From positions 1-64,000 of the forward strand of contig NZ_JANU01000042.1 of the NCBI RefSeq assembly GCF_001044395.1: 64,000 nt of DNA, written 5' to 3'. The translations under genes and the position numbers were made by a program. The stretch's first letter is position 1; the number at the start of each line of letters is the position of its first letter. This document shows, one piece after another, positions 20,537 to 29,273 of this stretch. The DNA comes from Caenimonas sp. SL110 (GTDB taxonomy: Bacteria; Pseudomonadota; Gammaproteobacteria; Burkholderiales; Burkholderiaceae_C). The notes below the pieces were generated by a model. The model was given only the letters and a program-made list of their open reading frames with translations. It was not told the origin of the DNA and made no database searches.

Positions 20537-20594
20537 TTGATATTTACGTCAAAATATTGGACATAAGTTCAAATTATTGATTTAAATATCAATT
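20535..20594. promoter_or_regulatory. A/T-rich promoter of hipBA with long-spaced 12-base inverted repeat
   Basis: AATTGATATTTA (20535-20546) and TAAATATCAATT (20583-20594) are exact reverse complements, flanking the only A/T-rich promoter-like segment before hipB. HipB operators are typically paired dyads across the promoter. The distal arm overlaps the 3' end of the dioxygenase gene at 20582, and the proximal arm overlaps the hipB start codon, so binding at both would shut the promoter and the start site. Confidence 0.5.
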
Positions 20595-21418
20595 TTTGCA
20601 ACTGCGGCCGGCGCGTTCTCCTCAAGTTGCAACTCCACGCTTTGGCCGAACACATACGACTCCATCGCAAGCACGCCATGACGGATTCCGCCATCGAGCA
20701 CTGAAGCCGGTGTGGGCCGGGTAGCCGCACCCGCCGCTACCAGCAACGGCAGGAAGTGCTCCGTCGTCGGATGGGCGCGTGCTGCATGCGGTGCGCGCTG
20801 CATTGTCTGCACGAGCTGCCCGGTGTCACCTGCGAGCACGGCTTGCCGAACCCACTTCGAGAACTCGCGCGCATACGCGGCTTCGTGCGCGTCGCCCATC
20901 CGGAACTCGTACAGGTTATGCGTGAGGCTGCCTGAACCGATGATCAGCACCCCCTCTTGAGCAAGCGGCGCGAGCGCGCGTCCAAGCTCGAACGCCGCGC
21001 CTTCGTCGGTGTCGGAAGGGATGGAGACCTGCAGCACCGGAACATCCGCTTGCGGATACATATGCACGAGTGGAACCCACGCCCCGTGGTCCAGGCCCCG
21101 ATGCAAATCCAGTTCGGCGGGGATGCCGCTTGACTGCAGCAATTCAACCGCGCGCACCGCAACTTCAGGCGCACCTGGCGCGGGGTAATCGATGGCGTAC
21201 AGCTCGCGCGGGAAGCCGCCAAAGTCGTGGATGGTTTCCGGGCGCTCGCTCGCTGTGACCTGCACGCGGCGAGTCATCCAGTGAGGAGAGACAACCAGAA
21301 CTGCCCTGGGCTTTTCCAGGCTGCGACCCAGGGCGCGCAGTTGCGCCCCGGCCAGCCCCGGCTCGATGGCAAACGTCGGCGCCCCATGCGAGACAAAGAT
21401 TGACGGCAGCGCGGTCAT
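20582..21418 (-). CDS. 4,5-DOPA dioxygenase extradiol-like enzyme (LigB family, YgiD group)
   Basis: The 278-residue non-heme iron dioxygenase-like protein belongs to the YgiD/DODA group of the LigB superfamily. Motifs are FVSHGAPTFAIE at the N-terminus, VVSPHWMTRRVQV, HGAWVPLVHMYP and GSGSLTHNLYE, which carry the conserved histidines. Members open catechol-type rings, but the natural substrate in bacteria is generally unknown. The gene forms a pair with the reductase gene 21431-22057 (12-base gap), under a probable LysR regulator at 22197. A role in handling a quinone/catechol compound is an inference. Confidence 0.85.
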   Translation of the reverse strand: MTALPSIFVSHGAPTFAIEPGLAGAQLRALGRSLEKPRAVLVVSPHWMTRRVQVTASERPETIHDFGGFPRELYAIDYPAPGAPEVAVRAVELLQSSGIPAELDLHRGLDHGAWVPLVHMYPQADVPVLQVSIPSDTDEGAAFELGRALAPLAQEGVLIIGSGSLTHNLYEFRMGDAHEAAYAREFSKWVRQAVLAGDTGQLVQTMQRAPHAARAHPTTEHFLPLLVAAGAATRPTPASVLDGGIRHGVLAMESYVFGQSVELQLEENAPAAVAKIDI

Positions 21419-21430
21419 TGGTGATTCCTT

Positions 21431-22057
21431 TCAGTTCTGATGAACCCACGTCGGCGCGATGCTTGTTCCCTGGCCGGCGCCGTAACCGAAATACACGTTC
21501 AGACCGCCCAGCGGCTCGAGATAGCGCGCGTTCTTCAGGGCGCCCGCATCCACCACCACGAAGCCCATGCTGTCGGCCAGCACGCGCGCCGTCTGCTTGG
21601 CGCGCTCGCTGTCACTCGCAAGGAAGACCGTGACTTTCTGGCCGCCAAGATCCGAACCTGCGCCGAGCACTTGCGCGAAGACCGTGTTGAAACCTTTCAC
21701 GACTTCTGCGCCGGGAACTGCCTTGGCGATTTCTTCTGCGGCGGAGGTGGTGTGACCCAGGGTCAAGCCCATGTAATCGGGTGTCAGCGGATTGCTGATG
21801 TCGATCACCACCTTGCCTGCGAGGTCACCAACGCCCAGTAGCGCGTTGGCAGATTCGCCGTAGGGCGTCGCCACAACGATTGCGTCGACGTCTTTGGCGG
21901 CACCGGCAGCGGGAGCCGCTTTTGCTCCGAATTGCTGCGCGACCGCCTGAGCCTTTTCCTGCTCGCGTGCTGTGACCGTGACCTGGTGGCCTGCTGCCGT
22001 GAGTTGCTTGACGAAGCCGGAGCCCATGTTGCCGGCGCCAATAACGAGAACCTTCAT
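21431..22057 (-). CDS. NADPH-dependent F420-reductase-type oxidoreductase
   Basis: The 208-residue protein has the dinucleotide-binding motif VIGAGNMGSGF at the start and the GKVVIDISNPLTPDY segment typical of the NADP oxidoreductase coenzyme-F420 family. Burkholderiales do not make F420 in quantity, so the true hydride acceptor is probably another flavin or substrate. The start is at 22057 (MKVLVIGAG) with AAAGGACAG just upstream; the longer reading to 22129 is rejected. It is expressed with the downstream dioxygenase and divergently from the LysR gene. Confidence 0.82.
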   Translation of the reverse strand: MKVLVIGAGNMGSGFVKQLTAAGHQVTVTAREQEKAQAVAQQFGAKAAPAAGAAKDVDAIVVATPYGESANALLGVGDLAGKVVIDISNPLTPDYMGLTLGHTTSAAEEIAKAVPGAEVVKGFNTVFAQVLGAGSDLGGQKVTVFLASDSERAKQTARVLADSMGFVVVDAGALKNARYLEPLGGLNVYFGYGAGQGTSIAPTWVHQN

Positions 22058-22196
22058 TTGCCTGTCCTTTCGGGAGTGTTGACCCCACGTCTGCAGGGCA
22101 TGAAGGTACTTTATTGCGCCGTATTCCATAGATAAATAGCCATATCAGAGACGCATTGTTCCTAAAATCAGTCCAATTGATAAAAGGACAGCGGTC

Positions 22197-23102
22197 ATGG
22201 ACAAATTCCAGGAAATGCGGGTGTTCACAGCGGTGGCTGATTCGGGCAGCTTCGTCTCAGCCGCCGACAGCCTGGCCATGTCGAAAGCCGCCGTATCGCG
22301 CTTTGTTTCCGAACTTGAACAGCGTCTGGGCGTGCGCCTCATGCACCGCACGACGCGCAAGCTCTCGCTGACGCCGGAAGGCGAGGTTTTCCTCGCACGA
22401 TGCCGCGAGATCCTCGCCAGCATCGAAGCGTCGGAGGCAGAAATCACGACACACAGTGACAGGGCCAGCGGCCTTCTCAAAGTCAGTGTGCCTGTCAGTT
22501 TTGGCGTCAAGCATCTGGCTCCCCTGTGGAGCGAATTTCTCGAACTGCACCCGCGGGTCTCCCTGGATGTGCAACTGGCGGACCGGGTCATCGATCTCGT
22601 CGACGAAGGCTTCGACCTGGCAGTGCGAATCGCGCGCCTGCCCGATTCGTCGCTGGTGTCGCGCCAGCTTGCCTCGACGCGGCTGGTGCTGTGCGCGTCT
22701 CCTGCCTATCTTGCGCGCCGAGGCTCGCCACTTCACCCTTCAGAGCTGGCCCAACACGAGGTGGTCGCGTACAGCCTGCTGGCCATCGGAGATCAATGGC
22801 AGTTCGCAGGGCCTGACGGCCCCGTGACGGTCAAGGTCAAACCTCGCGTGTGGACGAACAACGGCGACACCTGTATCGGCGCCGCCGTGGGCGGCACGGG
22901 GCTCGTGCTTCAACCGACGTTCCTGCTTGCGCAAGAGCTCGCGACCGGGCAGCTCGTCGAGGTGCTGCCCGAGTACAGGTCCATAGAGCTGGGCATCTAC
23001 GCGATCTACCCGACACGCAAGTTCGTGCTTCCGAAGGTGCGCGCGCTACTGGATTTTTTGTCCGCGAAACTTGCCGACGCGCACTGGCAAAGGCTGGGGT
23101 AG
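22197..23102 (+). CDS. LysR-type transcriptional regulator
   Basis: The 301-residue regulator has an N-terminal winged helix-turn-helix (MDKFQEMRVFTAVADSGSFV, then AAVSRFVSELEQRLGVRLMH) and a substrate-sensing domain. It is divergent from the reductase/dioxygenase pair, so it probably controls them; regulators of this group often respond to quinones or electrophiles. AAAAGGACAG lies about six bases before the ATG. The intergenic region contains ATTG (22156) and CAAT (22175) in inverted orientation that could be part of a LysR site. Confidence 0.85.
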   Translation: MDKFQEMRVFTAVADSGSFVSAADSLAMSKAAVSRFVSELEQRLGVRLMHRTTRKLSLTPEGEVFLARCREILASIEASEAEITTHSDRASGLLKVSVPVSFGVKHLAPLWSEFLELHPRVSLDVQLADRVIDLVDEGFDLAVRIARLPDSSLVSRQLASTRLVLCASPAYLARRGSPLHPSELAQHEVVAYSLLAIGDQWQFAGPDGPVTVKVKPRVWTNNGDTCIGAAVGGTGLVLQPTFLLAQELATGQLVEVLPEYRSIELGIYAIYPTRKFVLPKVRALLDFLSAKLADAHWQRLG

Positions 23103-23169
23103 TGTGCAGCGAGAATGGCGCTTTGAAAGGAATCCCCATGCCCACAGTCGTGCTGGAGAGGTGACCCGC

Positions 23170-23622
23170 ATGCAGGCCCGGCTCATCATCGATGGCTCAT
23201 ACCGACTGGCGCGCTTGCACGAGGGCGCCTGGGTTGACCTTGCTGTTCTTGCTGGCGGCGCGCGCGCCGTCTTGCCGGGAGGTCGTCCGGTCGATCAGGC
23301 GGCGCTGGAAGCTGCCATCGAACATGCCGAAGACTGGTTGATGCCGCACGCCGGTGAACTTCGCGGCGCCGATCTGGAAGTGATCGATGCGGCTGGTGAC
23401 CTCGACGCCGGTTTGCAGGACGTGTTCTCGAGCGACAGTCGGCAGTGGGACTCCGCGCAGCTGGAAACGCTATTTCTACAGCTGGATTTCATGACCGCAA
23501 GACCGCATCTGGCAGCGCGCCTGGAAGCCCACAGGGACACGGTGGCCGCCCTCGTGCTGCTGCGTGAGCTTGCGCACCACGCGAAGCTGGAGCGAGTCTG
23601 GCTGCGCGACAAGCTCACTTAG
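23170..23622 (+). CDS. Hypothetical protein
   Basis: I do not recognise this 150-residue protein. It is acidic, has a beta-rich N-terminus (MQARLIIDGSYRLARLHEGAW) and a helical remainder, with no signal peptide or membrane segment. The start at 23170 has GGAGAG about ten bases upstream; GTG at 23161 is possible. A longer in-frame reading back to 23071 overlaps the LysR gene and is rejected. An 8-codon mini-ORF with its own ribosome site (23138-23164) ends within this gene's leader. The thiolase gene converges on it. Confidence 0.6.
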   Translation: MQARLIIDGSYRLARLHEGAWVDLAVLAGGARAVLPGGRPVDQAALEAAIEHAEDWLMPHAGELRGADLEVIDAAGDLDAGLQDVFSSDSRQWDSAQLETLFLQLDFMTARPHLAARLEAHRDTVAALVLLRELAHHAKLERVWLRDKLT

Positions 23623-23628
23623 AGACGC

Positions 23629-24834
23629 TCACACACGTTCGAGAATGACAGCGATGCCCTGTCCCACCCCGATGCACATGGTGCAAAGCGCATAACGACC
23701 ACCAGTGCGTTGAAGCTGATTCACTGCAGTGATTGCCAATCGCGCACCCGAGGCGCCCAACGGGTGGCCCAATGCAATTGCCCCACCGTTTGGATTAACT
23801 CGCGGGTCATCGTCCATCAGCCCCAGTGCCCGAAGCACGGCGAGCCCCTGTGCAGCGAATGCTTCGTTGAGCTCTATCACCTCGAGGTCTTCAAGACGCA
23901 AGCCCGTGAGCGCGAGGACCTTCTGCGTAGCCGGTGCCGGCCCCATACCCATGATCCGGGGAGGCACCCCAGCGGTAGCCATTCCAACCACTCGGGCCCG
24001 GGGGTTCAGGCCATTCCTCGCGGCCGTGGCTTCGTCGGCGAGGATCAGCGCGCACGCGCCGTCGTTCACGCCGCTCGCATTACCCGCGGTGACGGTCCCC
24101 TCGGGCCGGACGACGCCTTTGAGTTTCGCAAGCGCTTCCAGTGACGTCTCACGCGGGTGCTCATCTTTGGTGACGACAATCGCATCGCCCTTTTTCTGCG
24201 GAATGAAGACAGGCGTGATCTCGCCATCGAAGAACCCGGCTTTCTGCGCCGCGACCGCCTTCAGCTGTGAGGCGAGCGCCATGCGGTCTTGTGCCTCGCG
24301 CTCGATGCCGTGGTCGGTGGCAACGTTCTCCGCCGTCTCCGGCATGGAGTCAACACCATGCATCTGTCGCATCAGCTGGTTGACGAAGCGCCAACCGATG
24401 GTGGTGTCGTACACAGCGCTGTTGCGTGAGAAAGCATTCTCTGCCTTGGGCATCACGAACGGTGCGCGGCTCATGCTCTCGACACCGCCAGCAATCATCA
24501 GCGAGGCCTCGCCTGCCTTGATTGCACGGGCCGCGGTGCCCAGGGCGTCAAGCCCCGATCCGCAAAGCCGATTGACTGTCGAACCGGGCACTGCGACTGG
24601 CAAGCCGGCAAGCAGCGCAGACATGCGCGCGACATTGCGATTGTCTTCACCGCTCTGGTTCGCACATCCGTAGATCACGTCGGTGATCGATTCCCAGTCC
24701 ACTGACTGATTGCGCGCCATCAGGGCCCTCAATGGCACCGCGCCGAGATCGTCCGCTCGAACAGACGACAAGGCCCCACCGTATCGACCGAATGGGGTCC
24801 TCAGCGCATCGCAGATAAAGGCTTCACGAGTCAT
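23629..24834 (-). CDS. pcaF: Acetyl-CoA acyltransferase, 3-oxoadipyl-CoA thiolase-like
   Basis: The 401-residue thiolase has the complete catalytic set: Cys91 in STVNRLCGSG, Asn323 in NEAF, His357 in GGAIALGHPLG and Cys387 in CTMCIGVGQG. Its N-terminal and GGVESMSRAPFVM segments resemble 3-oxoadipyl-CoA thiolases (PcaF/PaaJ), which cut 3-oxoadipyl-CoA into acetyl-CoA and succinyl-CoA. No other beta-ketoadipate genes are adjacent, so the symbol denotes family resemblance only. It is the last gene of the eight-gene minus-strand operon and overlaps the upstream dehydrogenase by 11 bases. Confidence 0.85.
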   Translation of the reverse strand: MTREAFICDALRTPFGRYGGALSSVRADDLGAVPLRALMARNQSVDWESITDVIYGCANQSGEDNRNVARMSALLAGLPVAVPGSTVNRLCGSGLDALGTAARAIKAGEASLMIAGGVESMSRAPFVMPKAENAFSRNSAVYDTTIGWRFVNQLMRQMHGVDSMPETAENVATDHGIEREAQDRMALASQLKAVAAQKAGFFDGEITPVFIPQKKGDAIVVTKDEHPRETSLEALAKLKGVVRPEGTVTAGNASGVNDGACALILADEATAARNGLNPRARVVGMATAGVPPRIMGMGPAPATQKVLALTGLRLEDLEVIELNEAFAAQGLAVLRALGLMDDDPRVNPNGGAIALGHPLGASGARLAITAVNQLQRTGGRYALCTMCIGVGQGIAVILERV

Positions 24835-26134
24835 TTCTGTCTTTCAATAGGAGCGCAATGTCGCCGCTGACAAAGCCGTGCCCGACATGCCGCGCCAGTC
24901 CGGCAAGACCTTGCGAAATCTGGTCTGCCGACAGTTGGCGCGCCCAGTACACAGGGCCGCCGCGTCCGCGCGGAAAGCCATAGCCCTGCGTCATCACGAC
25001 ATCGATGTCACCAGGACGGGCTGCGACGCCCTCAGCCATCAGGAGCGCGGCTTCATTGACCATGGCGAACAGCGCGCGATCACAAATCTCAGCCGGCGTT
25101 AGATGGCGGCGCGTGATCCCCCTGGCGGCGCTGCTACGCGCAATCACTTCACGAACAATCGGATCAGTGGACTGCTCGCGCTTGCCATCGGGGTACGCGT
25201 AATAGCCGGCTGCGCTCTTGCGGCCCAGCCGACCGAGTTCACACAGTTCATCGAGGATGCCAACATAACGCTCGCGGGCGTCACGTGTCGCCGCTTGTGC
25301 CTTGCGCATTCGCCATGCAATGTCCAGGCCGGACAAGTCAGCCACGGCAAACGGTCCCATCGCGAAGCCGAAGTCTGTCAGCGCTGAATCGACGTCTTCT
25401 GGCCACGCGCCATCCTCCAGCATGAACTCGCACTGACGTCGGTACGCGTTGTATATCCGATTGCCGATGAATCCGAATGCATTGCCAGTCAGCACCGGTG
25501 ACTTTCCTATGGCGACACCGAAGGCCATTCCCGTCGCCAGGACGTCTGCCGATGTCGCCTTGCCCTGCACGACCTCCAGCAACTTCATGACGTGTGCCGG
25601 ACTGAAGAAGTGCAAGCCCAACACATCCTGCGGTCGTGACGTTGCCGAGGCGATCGCATCGACGTCGAGATAGGACGTGTTGGTCGCGAGAACGGCATGG
25701 GCACGCGCGTGTTCGTCGATGCGCCGGAAGACCTGCTGCTTGACCGCCAGGTCTTCAAAGACCGCTTCGATGACCAGGTCGGCGCGTGCAAGTTCGGCCC
25801 AGTCGGTGGTGAAAGACAGTCGCGCGATTGCCTTGCCCGCCGAGGTTGCGTCGAGTTTGCCCGCAGCGACCCGGCCCCGAAAATGATCGGTGATCCGCGC
25901 CACGCCTTTGGCAAGCGCTGCCTCGTCCTGCTCCAGCAAGATCAAGTCAAATTCCGCAGTGAGTGCAGCAATGGCGATGCCCGACCCCATGGTCCCTGCA
26001 CCGATGATCGCCACCGTGCCGACCGCGCGTGGCGCGACACGCAGCCGCAAGGGCGGCACGACGGCTTCACGCTGGGCCTGCGCCAGATACTCAAGGACAT
26101 CAGGTACCTGACCGATGTGCGAGGGTTCTGTCAT
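24824..26134 (-). CDS. 3-Hydroxyacyl-CoA dehydrogenase (FadB-like, without crotonase domain)
   Basis: The 436-residue NAD-dependent enzyme oxidises a 3-hydroxyacyl-CoA to 3-oxoacyl-CoA. The Rossmann motif is GAGTMG at 45-50, followed by NTSYLDV, the catalytic His in LGLHFFSPAH, and NAFGFIGNRI. Two C-terminal 3HCDH domains follow. The first 40 residues (VLEYLAQAQREAVVPPLR) look like the linker of bifunctional FadB/FadJ enzymes, but the N-terminal enoyl-CoA hydratase is absent, so hydration must come from elsewhere, perhaps the hydratase at 31714. The ATG at 26134 is chosen over a TTG nine bases upstream. Confidence 0.88.
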   Translation of the reverse strand: MTEPSHIGQVPDVLEYLAQAQREAVVPPLRLRVAPRAVGTVAIIGAGTMGSGIAIAALTAEFDLILLEQDEAALAKGVARITDHFRGRVAAGKLDATSAGKAIARLSFTTDWAELARADLVIEAVFEDLAVKQQVFRRIDEHARAHAVLATNTSYLDVDAIASATSRPQDVLGLHFFSPAHVMKLLEVVQGKATSADVLATGMAFGVAIGKSPVLTGNAFGFIGNRIYNAYRRQCEFMLEDGAWPEDVDSALTDFGFAMGPFAVADLSGLDIAWRMRKAQAATRDARERYVGILDELCELGRLGRKSAAGYYAYPDGKREQSTDPIVREVIARSSAARGITRRHLTPAEICDRALFAMVNEAALLMAEGVAARPGDIDVVMTQGYGFPRGRGGPVYWARQLSADQISQGLAGLARHVGHGFVSGDIALLLKDRNDS

Positions 26135-26139
26135 GGCTC

Positions 26140-26454
26140 TCAACTGCCCGACCGGCTCATCGCGGCCATCTGCTCGAAGTGCTCGACGAACGGCGGCTTC
26201 TCAAAGAACGGGCCGACGATCGCACGCCACTGCGCATGGGCAGCGGACTCGCGGAACCCAACCGTATGAGCCTCCAGCGTCTCCCACTCGATCAGCAATA
26301 CATAACGCCCCGGCGACTCCACGCACCTCTGGACTGTGTAGCTCCTGAAGCCCGGAGCTTTCGCGAGCACGGTGTCCAATCCACGGCGGACGGCCTCTTC
26401 GAACGCTGCTTCGCTGCCTGGTTTGATGCGAATGTCGGCAATCTCAAGAATCAT
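26140..26454 (-). CDS. Antibiotic-biosynthesis-monooxygenase (ABM) domain protein
   Basis: The 104-residue single-domain protein shows the dimeric alpha/beta-barrel ABM pattern (DIRIKPGSEAAFEEAV, PGFRSYTVQRCVESPGRYVLLIEW, HAQWRAIVGPFF). Members include cofactor-free monooxygenases acting on quinols and many with unknown function. The start at 26454 follows an AAGAGAG site and overlaps the epimerase stop (ATGA); a longer reading to 26634 is an artefact. Position inside a beta-oxidation-like operon hints at action on a cyclic or oxygenated intermediate, which is unproven. Confidence 0.78.
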   Translation of the reverse strand: MILEIADIRIKPGSEAAFEEAVRRGLDTVLAKAPGFRSYTVQRCVESPGRYVLLIEWETLEAHTVGFRESAAHAQWRAIVGPFFEKPPFVEHFEQMAAMSRSGS

Positions 26455-27371
26455 CTCTCTTGTTCCTCGGGTGCAAGTTTCATTTCGTCGCGGATCCACG
26501 CGACTGCGGACTCGTGACGGGGGTTCCATTCCAGTTCGCGTCTGGCGCGCACTGCCCGCACGCGACTGTTGCTGCCAAACGTGTAGTACGCCTTGGCCTC
26601 GCCCCACTGCGCCGCCGCGTCTTCTGCCGGCCACGATTGGACCGGACCCAGACCCAGCCGGAACGCAATGGCCTGGCCGATCTCAGCGAAGGATGACTCC
26701 CCGTTCTCCGCAAAAAAGAAAGCTCCTGCGGGCGCCCGATCAAGGGCGGCCAAATACAGTTGCGCCAGATCCGCGATGTGAACGGTTGACCATCGGTTCG
26801 AGCCGTTGCCGACCACACGCGCGACGCCCGACGCACGCGCCTGCCGCACGAGAAACGGGATCTGGATGCTGTCGCGCTGCAGTCCATCGCCCTCGCCATA
26901 GATCAGCGAAGGGCAGATCACGACCGAACGCACGTTCTGATCGGCAGCGGCCAGGATCGAGAGGTTGAGTCGATGCCGCGCAGCCTTCAGGGGCTCCACG
27001 GCGAACGGCGTTTCTTCGTCGAATACCTGGTCCGAGACGCGCAGTCCTCTCGCATCGTCGCCAATCACGCTCGAGCCGCTTGTGTGGATGAATGCCTTGC
27101 CGCTACCGGCAAGCGCTTGAATCATTGCAAGCGCAGAAGTTGCGTGGTCGGCACTCGCGGTGTTCATCGTGGCATCCGCTTCACGCACGTGGCGCGCGAG
27201 AAGCTCGAGATCGTCCAGGTCACCCAGCACGGGAACGATGCCCTGGCCTTGCACGAGCCTGGCCTTCACCGGGTCCCGCACCAGACCGCTGACGCGATGC
27301 CCCTGCGCAATCAGGCGCGCGGCCACTGTCCCGCCGATGTATCCGCCTGCGCCAGTCAAGAACACGTGCAT
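26451..27371 (-). CDS. NAD-dependent epimerase/dehydratase-type extended SDR
   Basis: The 306-residue protein starts with the extended SDR nucleotide-binding motif (VFLTGAGGYIGGTVAARL). The usual catalytic YxxxK is not obvious: where it would lie the sequence reads HTSGSSVIGDDA and later KAARHRLNLSI, so activity is uncertain and a binding or isomerase role is possible. The start at 27371 fits the family N-terminus, not the longer reading at 27419. It lies 10 bases after the TRAP permease gene and overlaps the ABM gene by four bases. Confidence 0.75.
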   Translation of the reverse strand: MHVFLTGAGGYIGGTVAARLIAQGHRVSGLVRDPVKARLVQGQGIVPVLGDLDDLELLARHVREADATMNTASADHATSALAMIQALAGSGKAFIHTSGSSVIGDDARGLRVSDQVFDEETPFAVEPLKAARHRLNLSILAAADQNVRSVVICPSLIYGEGDGLQRDSIQIPFLVRQARASGVARVVGNGSNRWSTVHIADLAQLYLAALDRAPAGAFFFAENGESSFAEIGQAIAFRLGLGPVQSWPAEDAAAQWGEAKAYYTFGSNSRVRAVRARRELEWNPRHESAVAWIRDEMKLAPEEQER

Positions 27372-27381
27372 AGGAAACCCA

Positions 27382-29256
27382 TCAAAGTGCGAAAGTCGAG
27401 ATAGCGGGAACGGCTGCAATGATGACCACCCCGATGAGCAGTGCCGCGATGTACGGCCATATTGCGCGCATCACTTCATCCGGCTTGCCTTCTCCTATTC
27501 GACAGGCCACATAAAAGCCCACACCCACTGGCGGAAGCATCAGGCCGATGTTCATGGCAGAGACCACAACCATGGCGTACTGGATGTCATGAATGCCGAG
27601 CTTCTTTGCTATGGGGAACATGATGGGTGCGAGCAGGAGAATTGCAGGAAGCCCCTCCAGCAGGCAACCCAACACAACGAACACCACAATCGAAACTGCC
27701 ATGAAGGCGATGGGTCCGCCGGGCAGGCTCGTCAGGAAGTTGGACAGCGTGTGGACGACACCGCTTTGCGTGATGGCCCATGCCATGGCAGCGGCGGTGC
27801 CAAGAATCATCAGGACAGCACCACTGAGCGCAGCCGTCTCCACCAGCATCGAGTAGAGCCGCCGCAGTGATATCCCGCCATACAGGACATGTCCCACGAT
27901 CAGCGCATAGAGCACGGCGATGGTCGAGACCTCGGTCGCCGTTGCGACGCCTTCGCCGACAGCACTGCGGATCACGAAGGGCAGCGCCAGGGCAGGCGAC
28001 GCGATGACGAAGAGACGACCGATGGTCTTCCAGGGCGCGCGACGAACGCTGGAAGTGTCTTCGTTGCGAGCCTTCCAGCGCGCGACTGCAACCAGGGTCA
28101 GCAGCAGCACCATGGCGACGATGAATCCGCTTTGGAACAACCCCGCGATGGAGAGCCCCGCTACAGAGCCAAGCACGATGAGCACGATACTGGGCGGCAC
28201 GGTATCGGCCATGGCGGCGCCCGTTCCGAGCAGTGCAACCATCTCGGAGCGTCGATTCCCACGGCGGGTCATCTCGGGAAACAGCGCCGGCGCCACCGTG
28301 GCCATGTCGGACACTTTGGACCCCGAGATCCCCGAAACGATAAACAGGGACCCCAGCAAAACGTAGGACATCCCCGCCTTGATGTGCCCGATCAGCGATG
28401 CGAGGACATCGACGATCACCTTGCCCATGCCGGTGGAGTCGAGAATGCAGCCCAGAAGGACAAACACAGGAACCGAAACCAACACCAGATTGGACATGCC
28501 CTCGTCCATACGGCTCACAACAATCCCCAGGGGAATCGTCGTCGCGAATGCCAGGTAGCTCATGACGCCGAGCCCGAAGCAGAATGCGATAGGTACACCG
28601 GCAACGAGAAGCACTGCGACCAGGACCACGAGGAACACGACAAGGGCGCCGCCTTTCAACGCGGTGAACATCGGGGTGCCGGCATAAAAGGCCAGCGCCA
28701 CTGCCCCGACGACGGCGATGGCAGCAGCGAGACGGCCCAACGGAATGGTTCGCAATGCGTGCAGAACCACCACCGCGAGCATGAGGATCGCGCCAGCCGC
28801 GATTGCCGCGACCCGGAAGGTGTTCGGAATGTGCAGGCTCTGCATTTCGATCACCCACTCCTCTTTGGCGTGATCGATTGCAGGGCCGATCAATGTCGCC
28901 ATGAAGACTGCCACCGCCACGATGGCGACAGCATTGACGAAATCGTGTGCACGCGGGGGCAGCCGTTCAACAAAGGTCGATAGCCGCAAATGCTCGTTGC
29001 GGTACATCGCAATCGCGGCCCCGATCATGGCCACCCATATAAACGCCATGGACACGGTCTCATCGACCCAGTCGATCGGCTTGCCGAATACATAGCGGGA
29101 TACGACGCCGCCAAGCAGCAGGACAACGATGCCGGCGATCAACGCCGCCGCGATGACCTCCACCGGGATCATCCAGGCGGACCGCGCCTTGGGGTCGATG
29201 AGCGCAGCGCCCACCTCCGTTACGGGAACAGCTTCAGCCTGGAGATCCTGGTTCAT
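27382..29256 (-). CDS. TRAP transporter fused DctQ-DctM permease
   Basis: The 624-residue inner-membrane protein joins both TRAP membrane subunits. A DctQ-like part (about 25-190, four helices, with RNEHLRLSTFVERL and HAKEEWVIEMQ) is followed by a DctM-like part (about 200-620, many hydrophobic helices, with GSKVSDMATVAPALFPEM and PPSIVLIVLGSVAGLSIAGL). It uses a sodium gradient to import a carboxylate delivered by the DctP protein encoded just upstream. An AAGGAGAG site precedes the ATG at 29256 by about 8 bases; the longer in-frame stretch beyond it lies inside the dctP gene. Confidence 0.92.
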   Translation of the reverse strand: MNQDLQAEAVPVTEVGAALIDPKARSAWMIPVEVIAAALIAGIVVLLLGGVVSRYVFGKPIDWVDETVSMAFIWVAMIGAAIAMYRNEHLRLSTFVERLPPRAHDFVNAVAIVAVAVFMATLIGPAIDHAKEEWVIEMQSLHIPNTFRVAAIAAGAILMLAVVVLHALRTIPLGRLAAAIAVVGAVALAFYAGTPMFTALKGGALVVFLVVLVAVLLVAGVPIAFCFGLGVMSYLAFATTIPLGIVVSRMDEGMSNLVLVSVPVFVLLGCILDSTGMGKVIVDVLASLIGHIKAGMSYVLLGSLFIVSGISGSKVSDMATVAPALFPEMTRRGNRRSEMVALLGTGAAMADTVPPSIVLIVLGSVAGLSIAGLFQSGFIVAMVLLLTLVAVARWKARNEDTSSVRRAPWKTIGRLFVIASPALALPFVIRSAVGEGVATATEVSTIAVLYALIVGHVLYGGISLRRLYSMLVETAALSGAVLMILGTAAAMAWAITQSGVVHTLSNFLTSLPGGPIAFMAVSIVVFVVLGCLLEGLPAILLLAPIMFPIAKKLGIHDIQYAMVVVSAMNIGLMLPPVGVGFYVACRIGEGKPDEVMRAIWPYIAALLIGVVIIAAVPAISTFAL

Positions 29257-29273
29257 GGTCGCTCTCCTTGCGA

